64,000 nucleotides of DNA, from assembly GCA_037954665.1 (NCBI GenBank), contig JBBMOL010000066.1:2232001-2296000 (forward strand), in the 5' to 3' direction. Origin of the DNA: Laguncularia racemosa (lineage: Eukaryota; Streptophyta; Magnoliopsida; Myrtales; Combretaceae). Below the pieces are notes generated by a model. It did not search any database and was not told the origin of the DNA. It worked only from the letters and a program-made list of their open reading frames with translations. Positions 34,222 through 46,126 of the stretch are shown here, piece after piece (the stretch's first letter is position 1; every line of letters begins with the position of its first letter). The translations under genes were made by a program, and so were the position numbers.

Positions 34222-35270
34222 AGAATTTACAAAAGTGTATACTATTGTTGTCTCTTCCCAAAATCTCAAACGTGAGACTCGTGCTAGTCCTTTGGTTTTC
34301 TTCTTAATAATAGTCATGTTGTTTGTTTCCTCTGTTGTTGTTGTCTTCTCCACAGACGTTGATTTTTTTTTTCTTTTTGTCTTTTTTCTTTGCCAAAGGA
34401 CTCTTTAAAAGGAGTATTTTTTTTTATTAGATATTAATTAGGGTTACATTTAGGGATGTTTAAGTAATTATACAATTTTAAAATTGGAATGGAATCGTAA
34501 TTTTGGCGTACTAAAATGCTATAATGGAATTAAATCACCAATGGAATGCCAAATCCATTGTTATATTTGAAAATGTTTATTAAATGAAATGGAATGAAAT
34601 AAAGTGGTATATAATGATATTTATAAAAAAATGTTTTTAATTCACGAGTATAATAAATATATATTAATAGAGTTTAAAAGGTTATTTAAGTAATTATCTC
34701 TATATATATGTTTATTAGTTTATATTTATCTTCTTTTCTTTTTTTTTGACAAGTGCTTTTTATATAAGGATAAGGGCAAGAATATATTTTGAATTTAAAA
34801 GCCCACTTTCCTTACTCTTCCGCCACACCTGCTACACGGTTGAACTATTCATGAAACGCAAACAATTAATCTCCATATTGAGATAGGCCATTCCCTTTTA
34901 TCAAAGAGGTAATAGAAAAGTTAGCTTTTTCTTTCTAGCAAGAGAAGTTTTGATATAAAATGCTCTACACAATATTTTATCACCATTTTTTTTCATTAAT
35001 TTACTTTTTAAAAAAAATTATACACACATAGTGAGTGCTTAATTTACAAGTTATTAATAAAAATGAAACAAAATCATAATTTTACCCCTCAAAGATGGAA
35101 TATAATTTGCTTTTAAAGCTGAAATCATCGATGTTAAAGAATAGTAATTCTGGCTTTTAAAAATGCTTCTAAACATGAAAAAGGAAGTATATCATAAAAT
35201 TGTAATTCTATTCCGGATTCATTTCAATATATTATTCTAATATATCAAATGTATATTTTATGGAGAAGAA

Positions 35271-36391
35271 ATATATGTTATTTAATTTGTGTATGCCACA
35301 TTAATGGATGGAGTTAGTTTAGACAAAACTAATTAGTAAACTTGAAAATTATAGGTTGTTAATTATAAAATAATAAAACAGTTACCAAATATAACATTAA
35401 TCCAAACTATAAAAGTCTCTTAAGTGATTCCTAAATGGTGTTGTGAATTTGTGTGAGACAAACTTAAGGGAGTCAAAAGAAGAACTCAGGAACATGTACG
35501 GGGGTGTTTGCCGTAAGCGTGTGGTATGTTATGTTTAGTAGATTAGGATTCGATATTTATTTTAATCGGAGTTGAAATCGCCATTATTATGGATTAAAAA
35601 TTGGAATAGGGGATTTTGATGTAAGAGAGAAAACCCTGGTTTTTGCAAACGCAAAGGCTGGTTTTGTTTGGTAAAACTTTTTATGTTTTTAAATAATTCA
35701 CTTTAAAATTCGGAGATTTTCAATAAAGCTTGAATCAAGATGAGATGAACTTTATTAAAAAAAAAAGTTTAAAATCATAAATTTCAAGTATTTTATGACA
35801 ATAATTTCGAGCAGAAAATATCAACCAAGGCCATAGTTAGTTGATTGACTCTCTTTTTTTGGATGTTAATTGTTATTAAAGAATAGTATTTAGTATAAAA
35901 TTAATTATTTTTTTCAGTAAATAATATTAATTTTTTATCTATAAGATATGTATTTGTGATATATGTATCCCTTTTTAAAATCGTTTATTGCATGGTGTCC
36001 TTTTATCTTGTAAATATTAACACCCACTTAAACTATATATATTATATATATAGGAAAATATTTTTAAAAAAAATTAAAAAGGTAACTAAGCCTGTCCAAT
36101 TATCCGGTCCGGGCGGCCAACCATTGATCACGTTGATTAATAACAGCAGTGTCGGAACGGAGGGCAGCCAGGAGGCCTCCTAAATCTTTTTCCCGGCTCT
36201 TGAAATGGGATTGCAATTTGCAAGCACCTGTTGACGTTGACGTCTTCATTGCTCGGAGAAACTATTCTGTAGTTTAAAAGGTAAAAACATCTTTACAGAA
36301 CTTCCTTTGACTTGACGAAAAAGGTTACCGAACAGAAATTTGTCAGGATGGATACATGCCTCAAATAACCTATTAACGTCTCTTAAAAATT
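35271..36391. other. intergenic, upstream region of the PPR gene
   Basis: No gene is seen. A GGGGTGTTTGCCGTAAGCG motif at 35501 and a GTTTTGTTTGGTAAAAC motif near 35660 could be ends of a short degenerate element, but I cannot pair them convincingly. A TATATATTATATATATAGG run lies at 36035-36053. Confidence 0.4.
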
Positions 36392-38347
36392 ATGAGAAAT
36401 GTAAAGCAGAAGCTTTCTTTCCTAGTACGAACCTTTACAAGCTCAACACCCAAACGCGAATCCACGCTAACACCTTCCGGAATCTACTTCAATAACCGAA
36501 CTATAGATGGGTTACTAAAATTGGGACAAATACACGATGCACTCAAACCGTTCGATGAAATGCCTGTTAGAGACATCATCACTTACAACACCATCATTTC
36601 TGGTTACAATCAACACGGTTTTCCACAACATGCTCTTCATATTTACTCTAACATGATTGGTCAAGGAATTAGAGAAAGTGAGTCAACATTTTCGTCTATA
36701 TTGAGTATTTGTTCCAATGGGGGGTTTTACAAAGAGGGAATTCAGGCTCACTGTAGGGCTATTGTTCTTGGGTTTGAATTGAATGTATACATTGCAACTT
36801 CATTGATTGGTTTGTATATGCAGACGGGTCTTCATCATTTAGCTTTGGCGTTGTTTGATGAATTGCCCGAGAAAAATTTAGCTTCTTGGAATACGGTTTT
36901 TCGCGGGTTTTTCGAACTGGGTTTGGCAAAGGATTCCTTTGGATTGTTTAATGAAATGAAAGTTGGTGACTTTGAGCCAAACGGGTTGAGTTTTTGTTAT
37001 TTGATTGGTGTGTGTAGTAAGGAATCGCTTTTGGATGAAGGTAGACAGTTGCATTGTCAAGTCATTAAGGCAGGTTGGGAAGGTTCCAATATCTTCATTG
37101 TGAATGCTTTGGTGGATTTTTACTCGAGTTGTTTTAATTTAGCCGATGCAAGAAAGTCATTTAACTTGATTCCGGTTGAGGATGTGATATCGTGGAATTC
37201 AATTGTTTCAGTTTATGCAAATCACATGTTGGTTTTTGATGCTCTTGAATTGTTTTCTAGGATGCAGTTTTGGGGAAAGCGACCTTCCATAAGATCAGTT
37301 GTTGAGTTGTTGAACATGTCGAGTGAGATGAGAAATATTAGCCTTGGGAAGCAGATGCATGGTCTGGTATTGAAATTGGGCTTTGATCAAGCGAGTATTT
37401 ATGTGCAATCTGCTCTTATCCATATGTATGGGAAATGTGGTGATATTGAGTGTTCTGTTTCCATGTTTAATTGCCTTCCTGAAAAAAATTTGGGTTGCTG
37501 TAATGCATTAATGACCTCTTTGTTACATTTAGGTTTACTGGAAGATGTGTCCAAGTTATTTGGTTTAATGGCTGATGAGAGGATTGGATACGATGAAATC
37601 ACTATCTCGACTATGTTAAAAGCATTATCCAGATTTGCTTCAGGTTGCTTTGCTATCTGCAGGTCAATACATGGGTTTGTGGTAAAACTGGGTTTTGAGT
37701 TATATGCTGCAGTCTCTTGCTCTTTAATTGATGCATATTCAAGAGAGGGTCTGGTCAAATGTTCTTACCAGGTTTTTGAAAAGATTCCTTCTCCAAATGC
37801 TATATGTTTCACGGCCATGATCAGTGCCTATGCCCGGAATGGAATAGGAAGAGAATGCCTTAAAATGCTGGAAGTAATGATCGGCGCAGGGTTAAAGCCT
37901 GATAAGGTGACTTTGTTGTCCGTGTTAGCAGGGTGCAGTCATTCTGGCTTAGTTGAAGAAGGAAGATCTTTGTTCTACAATATGAGAAAATATTACGGGA
38001 TTGACCCTGAGAGGCAGCACTATTCATGTATGGTCGACTTGTTGGGGCGTGCAGGATTGTTATCTGAAGCTGAAGAATTGCTGCTGCCGGCAGGAGAAGA
38101 AGTTGATCATGTGATGTGGAGCTCACTCTTGAGAAGTTGTGGGGTCCACATGAATGAAAAGGTGGGGAGGAGGGCAGCACATAAATTGATGGAGCTCAAA
38201 TTGGATGATCCTGCAGTTTTATTACAGGTTTCAAATTTCTACTCAGAAATTGGGGAGCCTCATTTGTCAGTGCAAGTCAGAGAAATTGCTGTGACAAGGA
38301 AAATGACAAGAGAGATTGGTTATAGTTTGATTGAGGTCAATCAGTAA
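36392..38347 (+). CDS. pentatricopeptide repeat protein, PLS class with E domain
   Basis: This is an intronless 651-codon frame, as is usual for plant PPR genes. PPR motifs repeat from about residue 28 to 550: for example DGLLKLGQIHDALKPFDEMPVRDIITYNTIISGYNQHG, then LIGLYMQTGLHHLALALFDELPEKNLASWNTV, and ALVDFYSSCFNLADARKSFNLIPVEDVISWNSIV. The alternation of 35-residue P units with longer L and shorter S units marks the PLS class. The C-terminus (VDHVMWSSLLRSCGVHMNEKVGRRAA and VREIAVTRKMTREIGYSLIEV) is an E-type extension, and no DYW domain follows. The first 25 residues (MRNVKQKLSFLVRTFTSSTPKRES) are basic and Ser/Thr-rich, fitting mitochondrial or plastid import. Such proteins bind single organelle transcripts and often guide C-to-U editing. 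The target cannot be read from the repeats by eye. The frame is fully open. Confidence 0.95.
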   Translation: MRNVKQKLSFLVRTFTSSTPKRESTLTPSGIYFNNRTIDGLLKLGQIHDALKPFDEMPVRDIITYNTIISGYNQHGFPQHALHIYSNMIGQGIRESESTFSSILSICSNGGFYKEGIQAHCRAIVLGFELNVYIATSLIGLYMQTGLHHLALALFDELPEKNLASWNTVFRGFFELGLAKDSFGLFNEMKVGDFEPNGLSFCYLIGVCSKESLLDEGRQLHCQVIKAGWEGSNIFIVNALVDFYSSCFNLADARKSFNLIPVEDVISWNSIVSVYANHMLVFDALELFSRMQFWGKRPSIRSVVELLNMSSEMRNISLGKQMHGLVLKLGFDQASIYVQSALIHMYGKCGDIECSVSMFNCLPEKNLGCCNALMTSLLHLGLLEDVSKLFGLMADERIGYDEITISTMLKALSRFASGCFAICRSIHGFVVKLGFELYAAVSCSLIDAYSREGLVKCSYQVFEKIPSPNAICFTAMISAYARNGIGRECLKMLEVMIGAGLKPDKVTLLSVLAGCSHSGLVEEGRSLFYNMRKYYGIDPERQHYSCMVDLLGRAGLLSEAEELLLPAGEEVDHVMWSSLLRSCGVHMNEKVGRRAAHKLMELKLDDPAVLLQVSNFYSEIGEPHLSVQVREIAVTRKMTREIGYSLIEVNQ

Positions 38348-39099
38348 ATGATCTGGAAAAGAGTGTCTTTTGGAATGGTAATGAGTCCATTTTATGCTGT
38401 TTTTAAAGCTTAAACTTTCATTTGAAGTCTACACAGCCTTTTTATTTATTTGCTAAGTAAAGCATGCTTTTGCTTGAAGCCTTTTATATGCATGAGGTAG
38501 TCGCTGTACATTGTCCTTTCGGTGCTACAAATTAGACTATTTTCATTATTTTCTGAGTATGTTAATTCTTGCTGCAAAAGTATGATTGAAAAACAACTGT
38601 CTACATACTACTACTGTGTAAATGTTTGGCTGTCCTGGATATGTTATTCTTGGTGGGTCCTGGGATCTTAGTTGCTGATTTCTTTATTAAGATGAAGCAG
38701 GTAAAAAGTAGTCTAAATAATGTTCCCTATTATTTTTCAGTCTATACATATCCTGATATTTATATTTGATACAAGAATGTGCTTGGAAATGATTTTATTC
38801 AAATTCATTTGTTTATTGCTTTTTCACATGTGAGAGAGATCAAGGACACTGAACCAGACATCCATGAACACTTTGACTGGAAACATTGTACACTAGCTGA
38901 AGAGTAAAGCAAAGAACTTAAAAAGATTTCCCTTCAACTTTAAGTGTAGATATGAACCACCTTTATCACTTACAAGCCAAGCCAATAACAGAGTCTTTCA
39001 TTTCCATAACTAATCCAGTTATATAAATCTAAACTTGATGACTTCTGTTGATTTATGCAAACCAATCTTTCTTGCAAGCAGTTAAAACAGACAGAAAGT
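38348..39099. other. intergenic between the PPR and polygalacturonase genes
   Basis: This contains the 3' UTR of the PPR gene and the presumed promoter of the next gene. No other gene or element is seen. Confidence 0.5.
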
Positions 39100-41819
39100 A
39101 TGGATAAGTTATTGATTGTGGTTCTTAGTTTAGTGGTAGCATCCCATGGAGTGAGATGTGGCAAACTTAGTATCCTTGAAGAGGCAGCAAGCCTGAACAT
39201 AGAAGAGGAATACGAAGCGGAAGATTCGGATACTCTGCATTGGACAAGTGACCGTGGTACCAAGGTTGTCGTGAATGTTGATAGCTTTGGGGCAGTTGGA
39301 AATGGAGTATCTGATGACACTGAGGTGTATTTATATTTGCTTTCTTGTGTTTTGAATTTTCTACAGTGGGATGCAAGAGAAAAAGAAAAATAATAATTCC
39401 TTTGAGCCAATTACCAAAAGTAAAAGAAAATTATCAGAGCCTAATTTAAAGGAGGATTCCTATAAGAGGAATTACATAATATTCTAACTTGATACTTTCT
39501 CACATTAAAATACATGGAGGAAGTTGCAGAAAGAATGTTTTATCTTCTGTTATTGTTCTTTTGTTCAGGCCTTTGTAAAAGCCTGGAACACAAGCTGCTC
39601 TATGAATAATTCCGTTTTCTTGGTTCCCCAAGGACGTACATACCTGGTGAATGCAACAAGATTTAGGGGACCGTGTGCAGGAAAGATGGTTATCCAGGTA
39701 ATGCATATTCTTCAAAACTCGGTTGTGATAGGCATCAACATTCCGACTCAACTAATGCTGCATTACTTTCCTTGCATTGGTGTCATTCCCATAATGATCC
39801 CAATTTCACTTCATTGTGGACTTGCAGATTGATGGAACAGTGGTGGCACCAGATGAGCCCAGTAATTGGGACCCAAAATTTCCACGAACCTGGCTTGATT
39901 TCTATAAATTGAAAGGAGTTCTTTTCCAAGGAAACGGAGTAATTGATGGATCAGGCTGCAAATGGTGGGCTGCATCGTGCAAAAAGAACAAAACTAATGT
40001 ACAACCTCTTTTTGTTTGTATTGCATCTGATTGTTTATCTCATTCAATTGAAATTGCTGATACTCCTTTTGGTGGACATTTTGACAGCCTTGCAAAGGGG
40101 CACCGGCAGTAAGAATTTTCTCTCTTTCGATCTCTGACAGCCATACATTTTTAGGCAGAAAAGTTTCCTTGGAAATCAAACTGTTGAAATGTTGAAAGTA
40201 TAATTTGGTTCTTGCAGGCACTTACTATAGATTCAAGCTCATCTGTAAAGGTAAAAGGCCTTACCATCCGAAACAGCCAGCAGATGCACTTCATCATAGC
40301 CCGGTCTGAATCCGTTAGGATATCGGAAGTGCTTATCTCAGCTCCAGGAGACAGTCCCAATACAGATGGAATCCATGTAACTGAGTCAACTAATGTTGTT
40401 ATTCAGGATAGCAAAATTGGAACAGGTTTCATGATATTTTCTGCTGTATATTTGTAACAATTTTTTATATAGAAAGCACATAGAAAAGGTTGGATATATT
40501 TTACTGGAACAAAGTCCATGCACTAACGAAATTCAAGTGCAAATCCTTTTATTTGTAATTCATTGAAACATTCAGAAAAACTAATCTCATCTATTTGATG
40601 CATTGTGCTGCTCCTGAAGGGAGAGTGCTGACCGATGTCTGGTCTTACAATCTTCCATGCAATTTCAGGGGATGATTGTATCTCTATTGTAAATGCTAGT
40701 TCAAATATTAAGATGAAGAGACTCTATTGTGGTCCAGGACATGGAATAAGGTACCGCCTAATGTTAGACTGTTATTGTCATTCTTTTTGAGTGGTAACGT
40801 AGCCAGCTAAGAAGCTCTTATGAGATGAGTAATTAATAGAAGGATGAAGTTCTAACATGCAAAACATACAATCGCCATGAAATAATGCTTCTTAATGTTC
40901 TTGATTTGTTCATCTACTAGCATTGGAAGCCTTGGGAAGGACAATTCCACGGGAATTGTGATGAAGGTGGTCCTGGACACGGCATTTCTCAAAGAGACAA
41001 CAAATGGAGTCAGGATAAAGACCTGGCAGGTACTGATTTACAATGTACATTTTGTTGAGGAAAATCCTACGTTGAAAAGATGTTGACAACTTTTAAATAG
41101 AATTTACTTTTGCTCTGGAAGTCCAAATTTCAAATAAAAAGTTGTCACTTAAATGGTCCCTGATGTGACGAGGTGGCTCTTTTCAGTTTTGTGGATATGA
41201 TGTTTGACACTTGTTTGAATATAGGGAGGATCTGGATATGTCCGTGCGGTACGCTTTGAAAATGTACAGATGGAAAATGTTGCAAACCCAATCATAATTG
41301 ACCAATTCTATTGTGATTCCCCAACAACATGTCAAAATCAGGTATGGTCCTTGACCTTTCTCTTACTTTTAGAGACTCCACCATCTCATCAAGTGGCAAC
41401 CCTTCAAAGTTTTGTTGTCTGGATAGACCATAAATGAAACATGGCTGAATCCTATGCACTCAGCAAGTTCCCTGACTTTAGATTTCTTGTTTTCTTTGGT
41501 CTGTATATACAAGACTTCAGCTGTGAAGATTAGTCAGATCATGTACCAGAATATTAGTGGGACCACAACAAGCAAGAAAGCCATGCAGTTTTCATGTAGT
41601 GATACTGTGCCATGTAGTGGCATTGTCTTGAGCAATATTGACTTGGAGAGGATGGATGGAACTGTAGAGACCTACTGCAACTCTGCAGAAGGCTTTGGAA
41701 TTGGGATTGTGCACCCTTCAGCAGATTGCCTTTCTTCTCAGGACAAGGACTACATTGCATATACAGCAGCTACACACACCATGCCCATTGATGAGGATTA
41801 CATACACACAGAACTCTGA
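39100..41819 (+). CDS. polygalacturonase (glycoside hydrolase family 28), nine exons
   Basis: The exons are 39100-39324, 39569-39697, 39828-39998, 40088-40108, 40218-40425, 40669-40750, 40921-41029, 41225-41341 and 41514-41819, giving 455 residues with every junction in frame. Family motifs are complete: SPNTDGIHV (Asp232), GTGDDCIS (Asp253 and Asp254), GPGHGISIGSLG (His276) and NGVRIKTW (Arg310, Lys312). These acidic residues and the His/Arg/Lys bind and hydrolyse alpha-1,4-galacturonan in pectin. I chose the ATG at 39100 because it starts a hydrophobic signal peptide (MDKLLIVVLSLVVASHGVRC). An in-frame ATG 45 bp upstream would put a polar stretch first. The protein is expected in the cell wall. 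An N-terminal segment of about 40 residues with many Glu/Asp precedes the V-N-V-D-S-F-G-A-V-G-N-G-V-S-D-D start of the catalytic fold. The microexon of 21 bp (PCKGAPA) is needed for frame and motif. Endo or exo action cannot be decided here. Confidence 0.94.
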
Positions 41820-42399
41820 CCTGATGCAACATGGAAAGTGAGGACATACTTATAGTTATTGGAAATACAGATTGACTAGCAGTAGTTTATTGTAAAGGAT
41901 CGCTAGATGAGGTATGAGGCATTATTGTAACATTTTAGGGGTAATTGCATAAGTTTTAAAGTTCTATGTTGAACCGAGAAACGTAAAACTCAGATACAGT
42001 AATAAGGGATAAAAACTCCCATACCGATGATATTATTTGATGCTAAGTGCTGATGAATTTCATTCACTAAATTTATATTTCCGGTGTCTTTTTTGCTTAG
42101 CTTTTTATATTGCCTTTAAGATGAGAATTTTCATACGGTCGCAAAACCATTACCTTAACCATCAAACACTAACCGTGAGAAGCAACTTAGCCTTTAATTC
42201 ACCCTTTTGTCCCTAATAATCTATCCTCCCTAGAGGAAACTTCAATACCTTGTCATCTTATCCTTAAGCTTCATAAGAGCATTTGTCTTGAAAATTTTTA
42301 GAAAAATTTTAGTTATCATTTGTTTAAAAGTCTAAAGTCATCCTAAATTTAGAAAGTCTTGACCGTTATTGGAAAAATAATATTCTCACTTAAGAATTC
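41820..42399. other. 3' UTR of the polygalacturonase gene, then intergenic
   Basis: No gene is seen. The far end merges into the minisatellite that follows. Confidence 0.45.
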
Positions 42400-42995
42400 A
42401 TTCCTACTATCTGTCTATAATGAGACACTTTCTTAGATATCCTTCTCTTAGACTTGCAAGTCCAAAGAGACACTTCCCACTGTCAGTTAGTTAACCCACA
42501 ATGAGGCACTATCTTAAATTTTCTCCCTTAGGTTCGCAAGTCTAAAAGACACGTCCTACTATCAATTAGTTAACTAGTCTTGTAAAACGCTTCCTGTTAT
42601 TGATTAGTTAGTTCATAAAAGTACTTTTCTAGATAATCTCTTTTCATGGTTGCTAGTCTAATGAGACGCTTTCTATCATCGATTAGTCAGCTCATAAGAG
42701 TACTTTTCTAGATGATCTCTATTCAAGGTTGCTAGTCTAGTGAGACGTTTTTTATTATCGATTAATTAGTTCATAAGAGTACTTTTCTAAACAATTTCTT
42801 CTTTAATGTTGCTAATCTTGTAAGATGCTTCCTATTGTCAGTTAGCTAGGTCATAAGAGCGTTTTCCTAAACAATCTCTATTTAAGGTTGTTAGTCTAAT
42901 AAAACGCTTCCTATCATTGATTAGTCAGCTTATAAGAGCACTTTTCTAGATGATCTCTTCTTTAAGGTTGCTAGTCTGGTGAGATGTTTCTTGTC
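42400..42995 (+). repeat. minisatellite, unit 79-80 bp
   Basis: The phrase GCTAGTCT or a variant recurs at 42652, 42731, 42811, 42890 and 42970, spacing 79, 80, 79 and 80. Each unit continues with GAGACGCTT, TATCATCGATTAGTCAG, CATAAGAGTACTTTTCTA and an ATCTCT run. More diverged copies extend left to about 42400, where AAGTC and GTTAGTTAAC words keep the pattern. Confidence 0.93.
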
Positions 42996-43499
42996 TAAGA
43001 CTACTTGTTAAGGAATATTAATCATAATAAAGTAACTATCGTCTTTTGCATCATGAGATTGTTAACTCGTGGAGTGTTTTGCTTACTCAATCTTTTAGTC
43101 AAATAAGTCCCTAGTGGACCAAGATTTGGATAGCCATCTGATTATAGTGTTATCTATCCTTTTTCTTAGGCAAAAATGGTGTCTTTTTTATCTTTGTAAC
43201 TAAGTTTTTCTAAATTTTACTATAAAAAGAGATAGCTGTAAACACCCTATTTTTGCTCTCATCTAAATTTTTTTTAATAATAAATAAATAAAAATGATAA
43301 AAAATAATAGTAATAAAGGCTCGGTTTATGAATTAGTAAAAATAAAAAATAATAATAATAAGTAACAAAAAATAATATTAATAAAATTTTTAACAAAAGT
43401 AAGGAGATATGGGTCCCTAAATTAAGCTTGGGAATATAAAAATAACAAAAATCAATCAAGACAATTAGTTGAAATGCAAATTGATTGCAACAAGAAGTC

Positions 43500-43625
43500 G
43501 AGACAAGGGTCAGCTTAGTTGGTCCACATATCTCGATCGTGGGTTCAAATCCTGGGAGAAAAGGCACTTTGTGCCATTTTCTTTTGCTCTGTCTCCAACT
43601 GCCATGTGGCAACATCTGATATACG
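43500..43625 (+). repeat. tRNA-derived SINE-like sequence
   Basis: CAGCTTAGTTGG at 43511-43522 fits the RNA polymerase III A box with one mismatch, and GGTTCAAATCC at 43542-43552 fits the B box exactly. The 19-bp interval between boxes is short for a tRNA but found in SINEs. The remainder does not fold as a tRNA, so this is a SINE relic and not a tRNA gene. Confidence 0.55.
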
Positions 43626-44363
43626 GAGATGAGTCATGTGCAATGCACATGATTATCTTCAACCTCTAGCCGAAAATGTCGAGGAAGGGATAAAGCTAGA
43701 ATTCGACCACTCCAAGTCCGTTTTTTAACACAAATCCAACAAGTTTTAGCTAAGAAATGATAAACATCATTATATCAATACGAATTTTAAATAAAAAACA
43801 TATTAACTCAAAGCTTTGAAAATCTCATCCTCCTTACCAGCCAACTAAGATTCAGTCATATCCCGAGCTCTAAATAAGATGCAATTTACACTAGTATAAA
43901 TAGGGGATTCATCGAAAACATTCAAATTGTCACCATTTGCTTCAAGCATTCACTTTCTCTCTCTAGAAACTCCATAACCACCCTCTACATTCTCTTTAGG
44001 ATTAGGGGCTTTATACATAAAACTGAACCATGAATCGGGTATTGATAAGTTCTTGAGGGTTCCTAGTTTTAGAAAAATGGCATCTTTTGCATCAATTTGA
44101 CCGAAAGAGAAAAATCTTCGAGACCCATCTCTAGCCACCATTAGCGTTTTCAAACTGCCACACTCCAGGCGACTTAGGTGCAAATTGATACCATAATCGA
44201 GTTTCTCATTTCAGTAAAGCCCAAGCCGATGCTTCCTCGAGCTTCAACAACCACCAGAGTGCTGCTAACGAGGGTCTTTAGTTGTCGTGCTCGTGACCGG
44301 AGTTCGACCCGGATCTAACTCACACCAACCCACGCACTAAACCTAAACCGACTTGTATCCAGG

Positions 44364-44384
44364 TTATTATTATTATTATTATTT
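44364..44384. repeat. (ATT)n microsatellite
   Basis: Seven TTA/ATT units lie in the probable LTR. Confidence 0.9.
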
Positions 44385-45510
44385 AGGGAAATCAATAAAT
44401 CAAATAATTATGGGGAACCATTGTATAGGCCTTAAGTGTTGCGGTGTAACCGTCGCCTAAGGATTATTAGGTTTCAAATTTTTTTATAATTAGTAATACC
44501 TAGTTTGCAAATATAAAGATATAAAAATTAAAAAAATAATAACTAAAAATGATTTATTATCTTGGATATGGTTTTGTTTTGAAAAATATTAAAAAAAAAA
44601 TTTCTTACCTAGAAAAATGATTTTTATGAAATAAAATTTTAATTGATGTTTTCAAAACTAAAAGGGTTTTAGTTTTGTTTTTCAAAATTGAGAAATAAAG
44701 TTTAAATTTAGAATTTTTTCTCTAAAAAAATAAAATGATAATAAACGTAAACCTGACCTATTTTCATAATTAAAATTAATTAATACACTAAATTTTTATA
44801 AAAACAGAACTACATTGGTTTGATCCTAATTAGCAGGTACGTAGGCACCTACGGGCAATCATCTATAAAATAATAAAAAGAAATTGTTCTTTTCTAATTT
44901 CAATTTGTCATATGAAAAAAAATTATTATTATAAAAAATATTTCATCCTTTTAAAATTTAGATTCGTAATATAAAAACATAAAAATATTTTATTATATTT
45001 TTTAGTTCAATTTTAATTAAATTAAAAATACAAAAGCTTTTTTATCTTTTATTTTTAAGAATAGAAAATCCATTTGTAATTAAAAATAATTAAAAATTTT
45101 CCATGCTATTTTTATTTATTTATTTATTTTTATGTTTTGCACATGTAATAGCAAAAGGAATTGATAAGAAGCTTTTAATTCATTTTCTTGAAAAAGATAG
45201 TAAGTGGTAACCATTTAAGTTTTAATAGGATAGTTCTAGAGTTCAAGTTCTCTAGTTAAATTTTTTTTTTCAATTTTTTTTTAGAAAAATTCACAGATTA
45301 GTAACTAGTTAAGGTTAATCCACCTCATTAATCTTAACTTATCTTATTTTCCAATTTAGGTTAGTAGCGACTCCAATTTTCTTAAGATAATTAAAAATAT
45401 AGTTTTTTTTCTTAATTTTACTATTGAGTAATTTGTATTAAGTGAGTTTGACTTAATATGGGTTAATTAAGAAAAAATTCAAAATTAGGCTCGACACTAT
45501 GGATAAGAAT

Positions 45511-46126
45511 ATACTCAATTATCCATGGCTTAGTAAAATGCCCAGAATCACAAAGTCTAAATAAATAAATAAATTAGTTATAACATGTAATGGAAGAATA
45601 CTAATGGATAAATAAAGTTGATACTAGAAAAGAATACTTAAAATAGTTTAATATAAAGTATTTCAAAATAAATAAATTATTTAAACCAAGAAGCTAAATT
45701 TGATAACATTAAAAAAGGAAAATAAATGATAGAATAAAAAAAACTATAATTATAATTATAGAATAACATATAACTCAACCTTAACTATAATAATAAAATA
45801 ACATGCATATAAATCTACACACACCGACGGCCAGTCATATTGGAAAAATATTCAATCGATATTACTCAATACATGTAATTAGGAACGAAACTTTTCTCCT
45901 CGTATCCCTCCCTCTCACTCGCCGGTCGCCTTATCTTATCCACATGACGACAATAGAATATCCACTAACCACAATCTCCACGCTTCACAAGAACCTACAA
46001 ACTAATGTTTCCTTATCCATCTCTTTCAACTTTCATTCCTCCTATTTATTAAAAACCCTCCATCGTCTTCAAAACCCCTACTTCAAACCAACCCATCTCT
46101 TCCTATGGCCAGAACATCTCAAGGAA
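45511..46126. other. upstream region of the MENB-type gene
   Basis: The reading frame of exon 1 stays open back to 45803. That extension lacks similarity to known synthases and would push the PTS2 signal away from the N-terminus, so it is taken as leader and promoter. The region 45540-45800 is A/T-rich. Confidence 0.5.

Larger units (their letters stand above)
32489..35270. mobile_element. possible non-autonomous DNA element or element cluster, AT-rich
   Basis: The left part (32500-32690) and the right part (34480-34610 and 35190-35230) are rich in GGAATG/AATGGAATG words. They include AATAATCCGGAATG on the left and a complement, ATTCTATTCCGGATTCATT, on the right. This hints at inverted ends of a non-autonomous DNA transposon with a duplicated core (33542-34221) between. 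No transposase is seen. Short open frames on both strands are low complexity. The boundaries and class are guesses. Confidence 0.35.
43231..45510 (+). mobile_element. probable LTR of a Ty3/gypsy (Tat-like) element, solo or with a stub of internal sequence
   Basis: It starts TGTAAACACCCTATTTTTG, a start I associate with large Tat-type gypsy LTRs. A promoter-like TATAAATAGG lies at 43895-43904, with a CT-rich leader after it (43950-43970). Near 44835 is CAGGTACGTAGGCACCTACGGG and at 45366 GCGACTCCAATTTTC, which resemble the end of LTR and primer-site area of such elements. No gag or pol follows. The assignment rests on remembered sequence style, so it is moderate only. Open frames inside are chance. 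Confidence 0.5.

Noticed and set aside
37399..38180. Minus-strand frames of 119 and 106 residues
   Set aside because: They are antisense to the PPR gene, with no motif of their own.
42400..42995. CRISPR-like array
   Set aside because: Units are diverged along their whole length with no distinct conserved repeat and unique spacer, and the genome is a plant's.
43506..43580. Possible tRNA gene
   Set aside because: The A and B boxes are too close for a tRNA and no acceptor stem pairs, so a SINE relic fits better.
45803..46126. N-terminal extension of the MENB-type frame by 108 codons
   Set aside because: The extension has no family similarity and would displace the PTS2 signal from the N-terminus.
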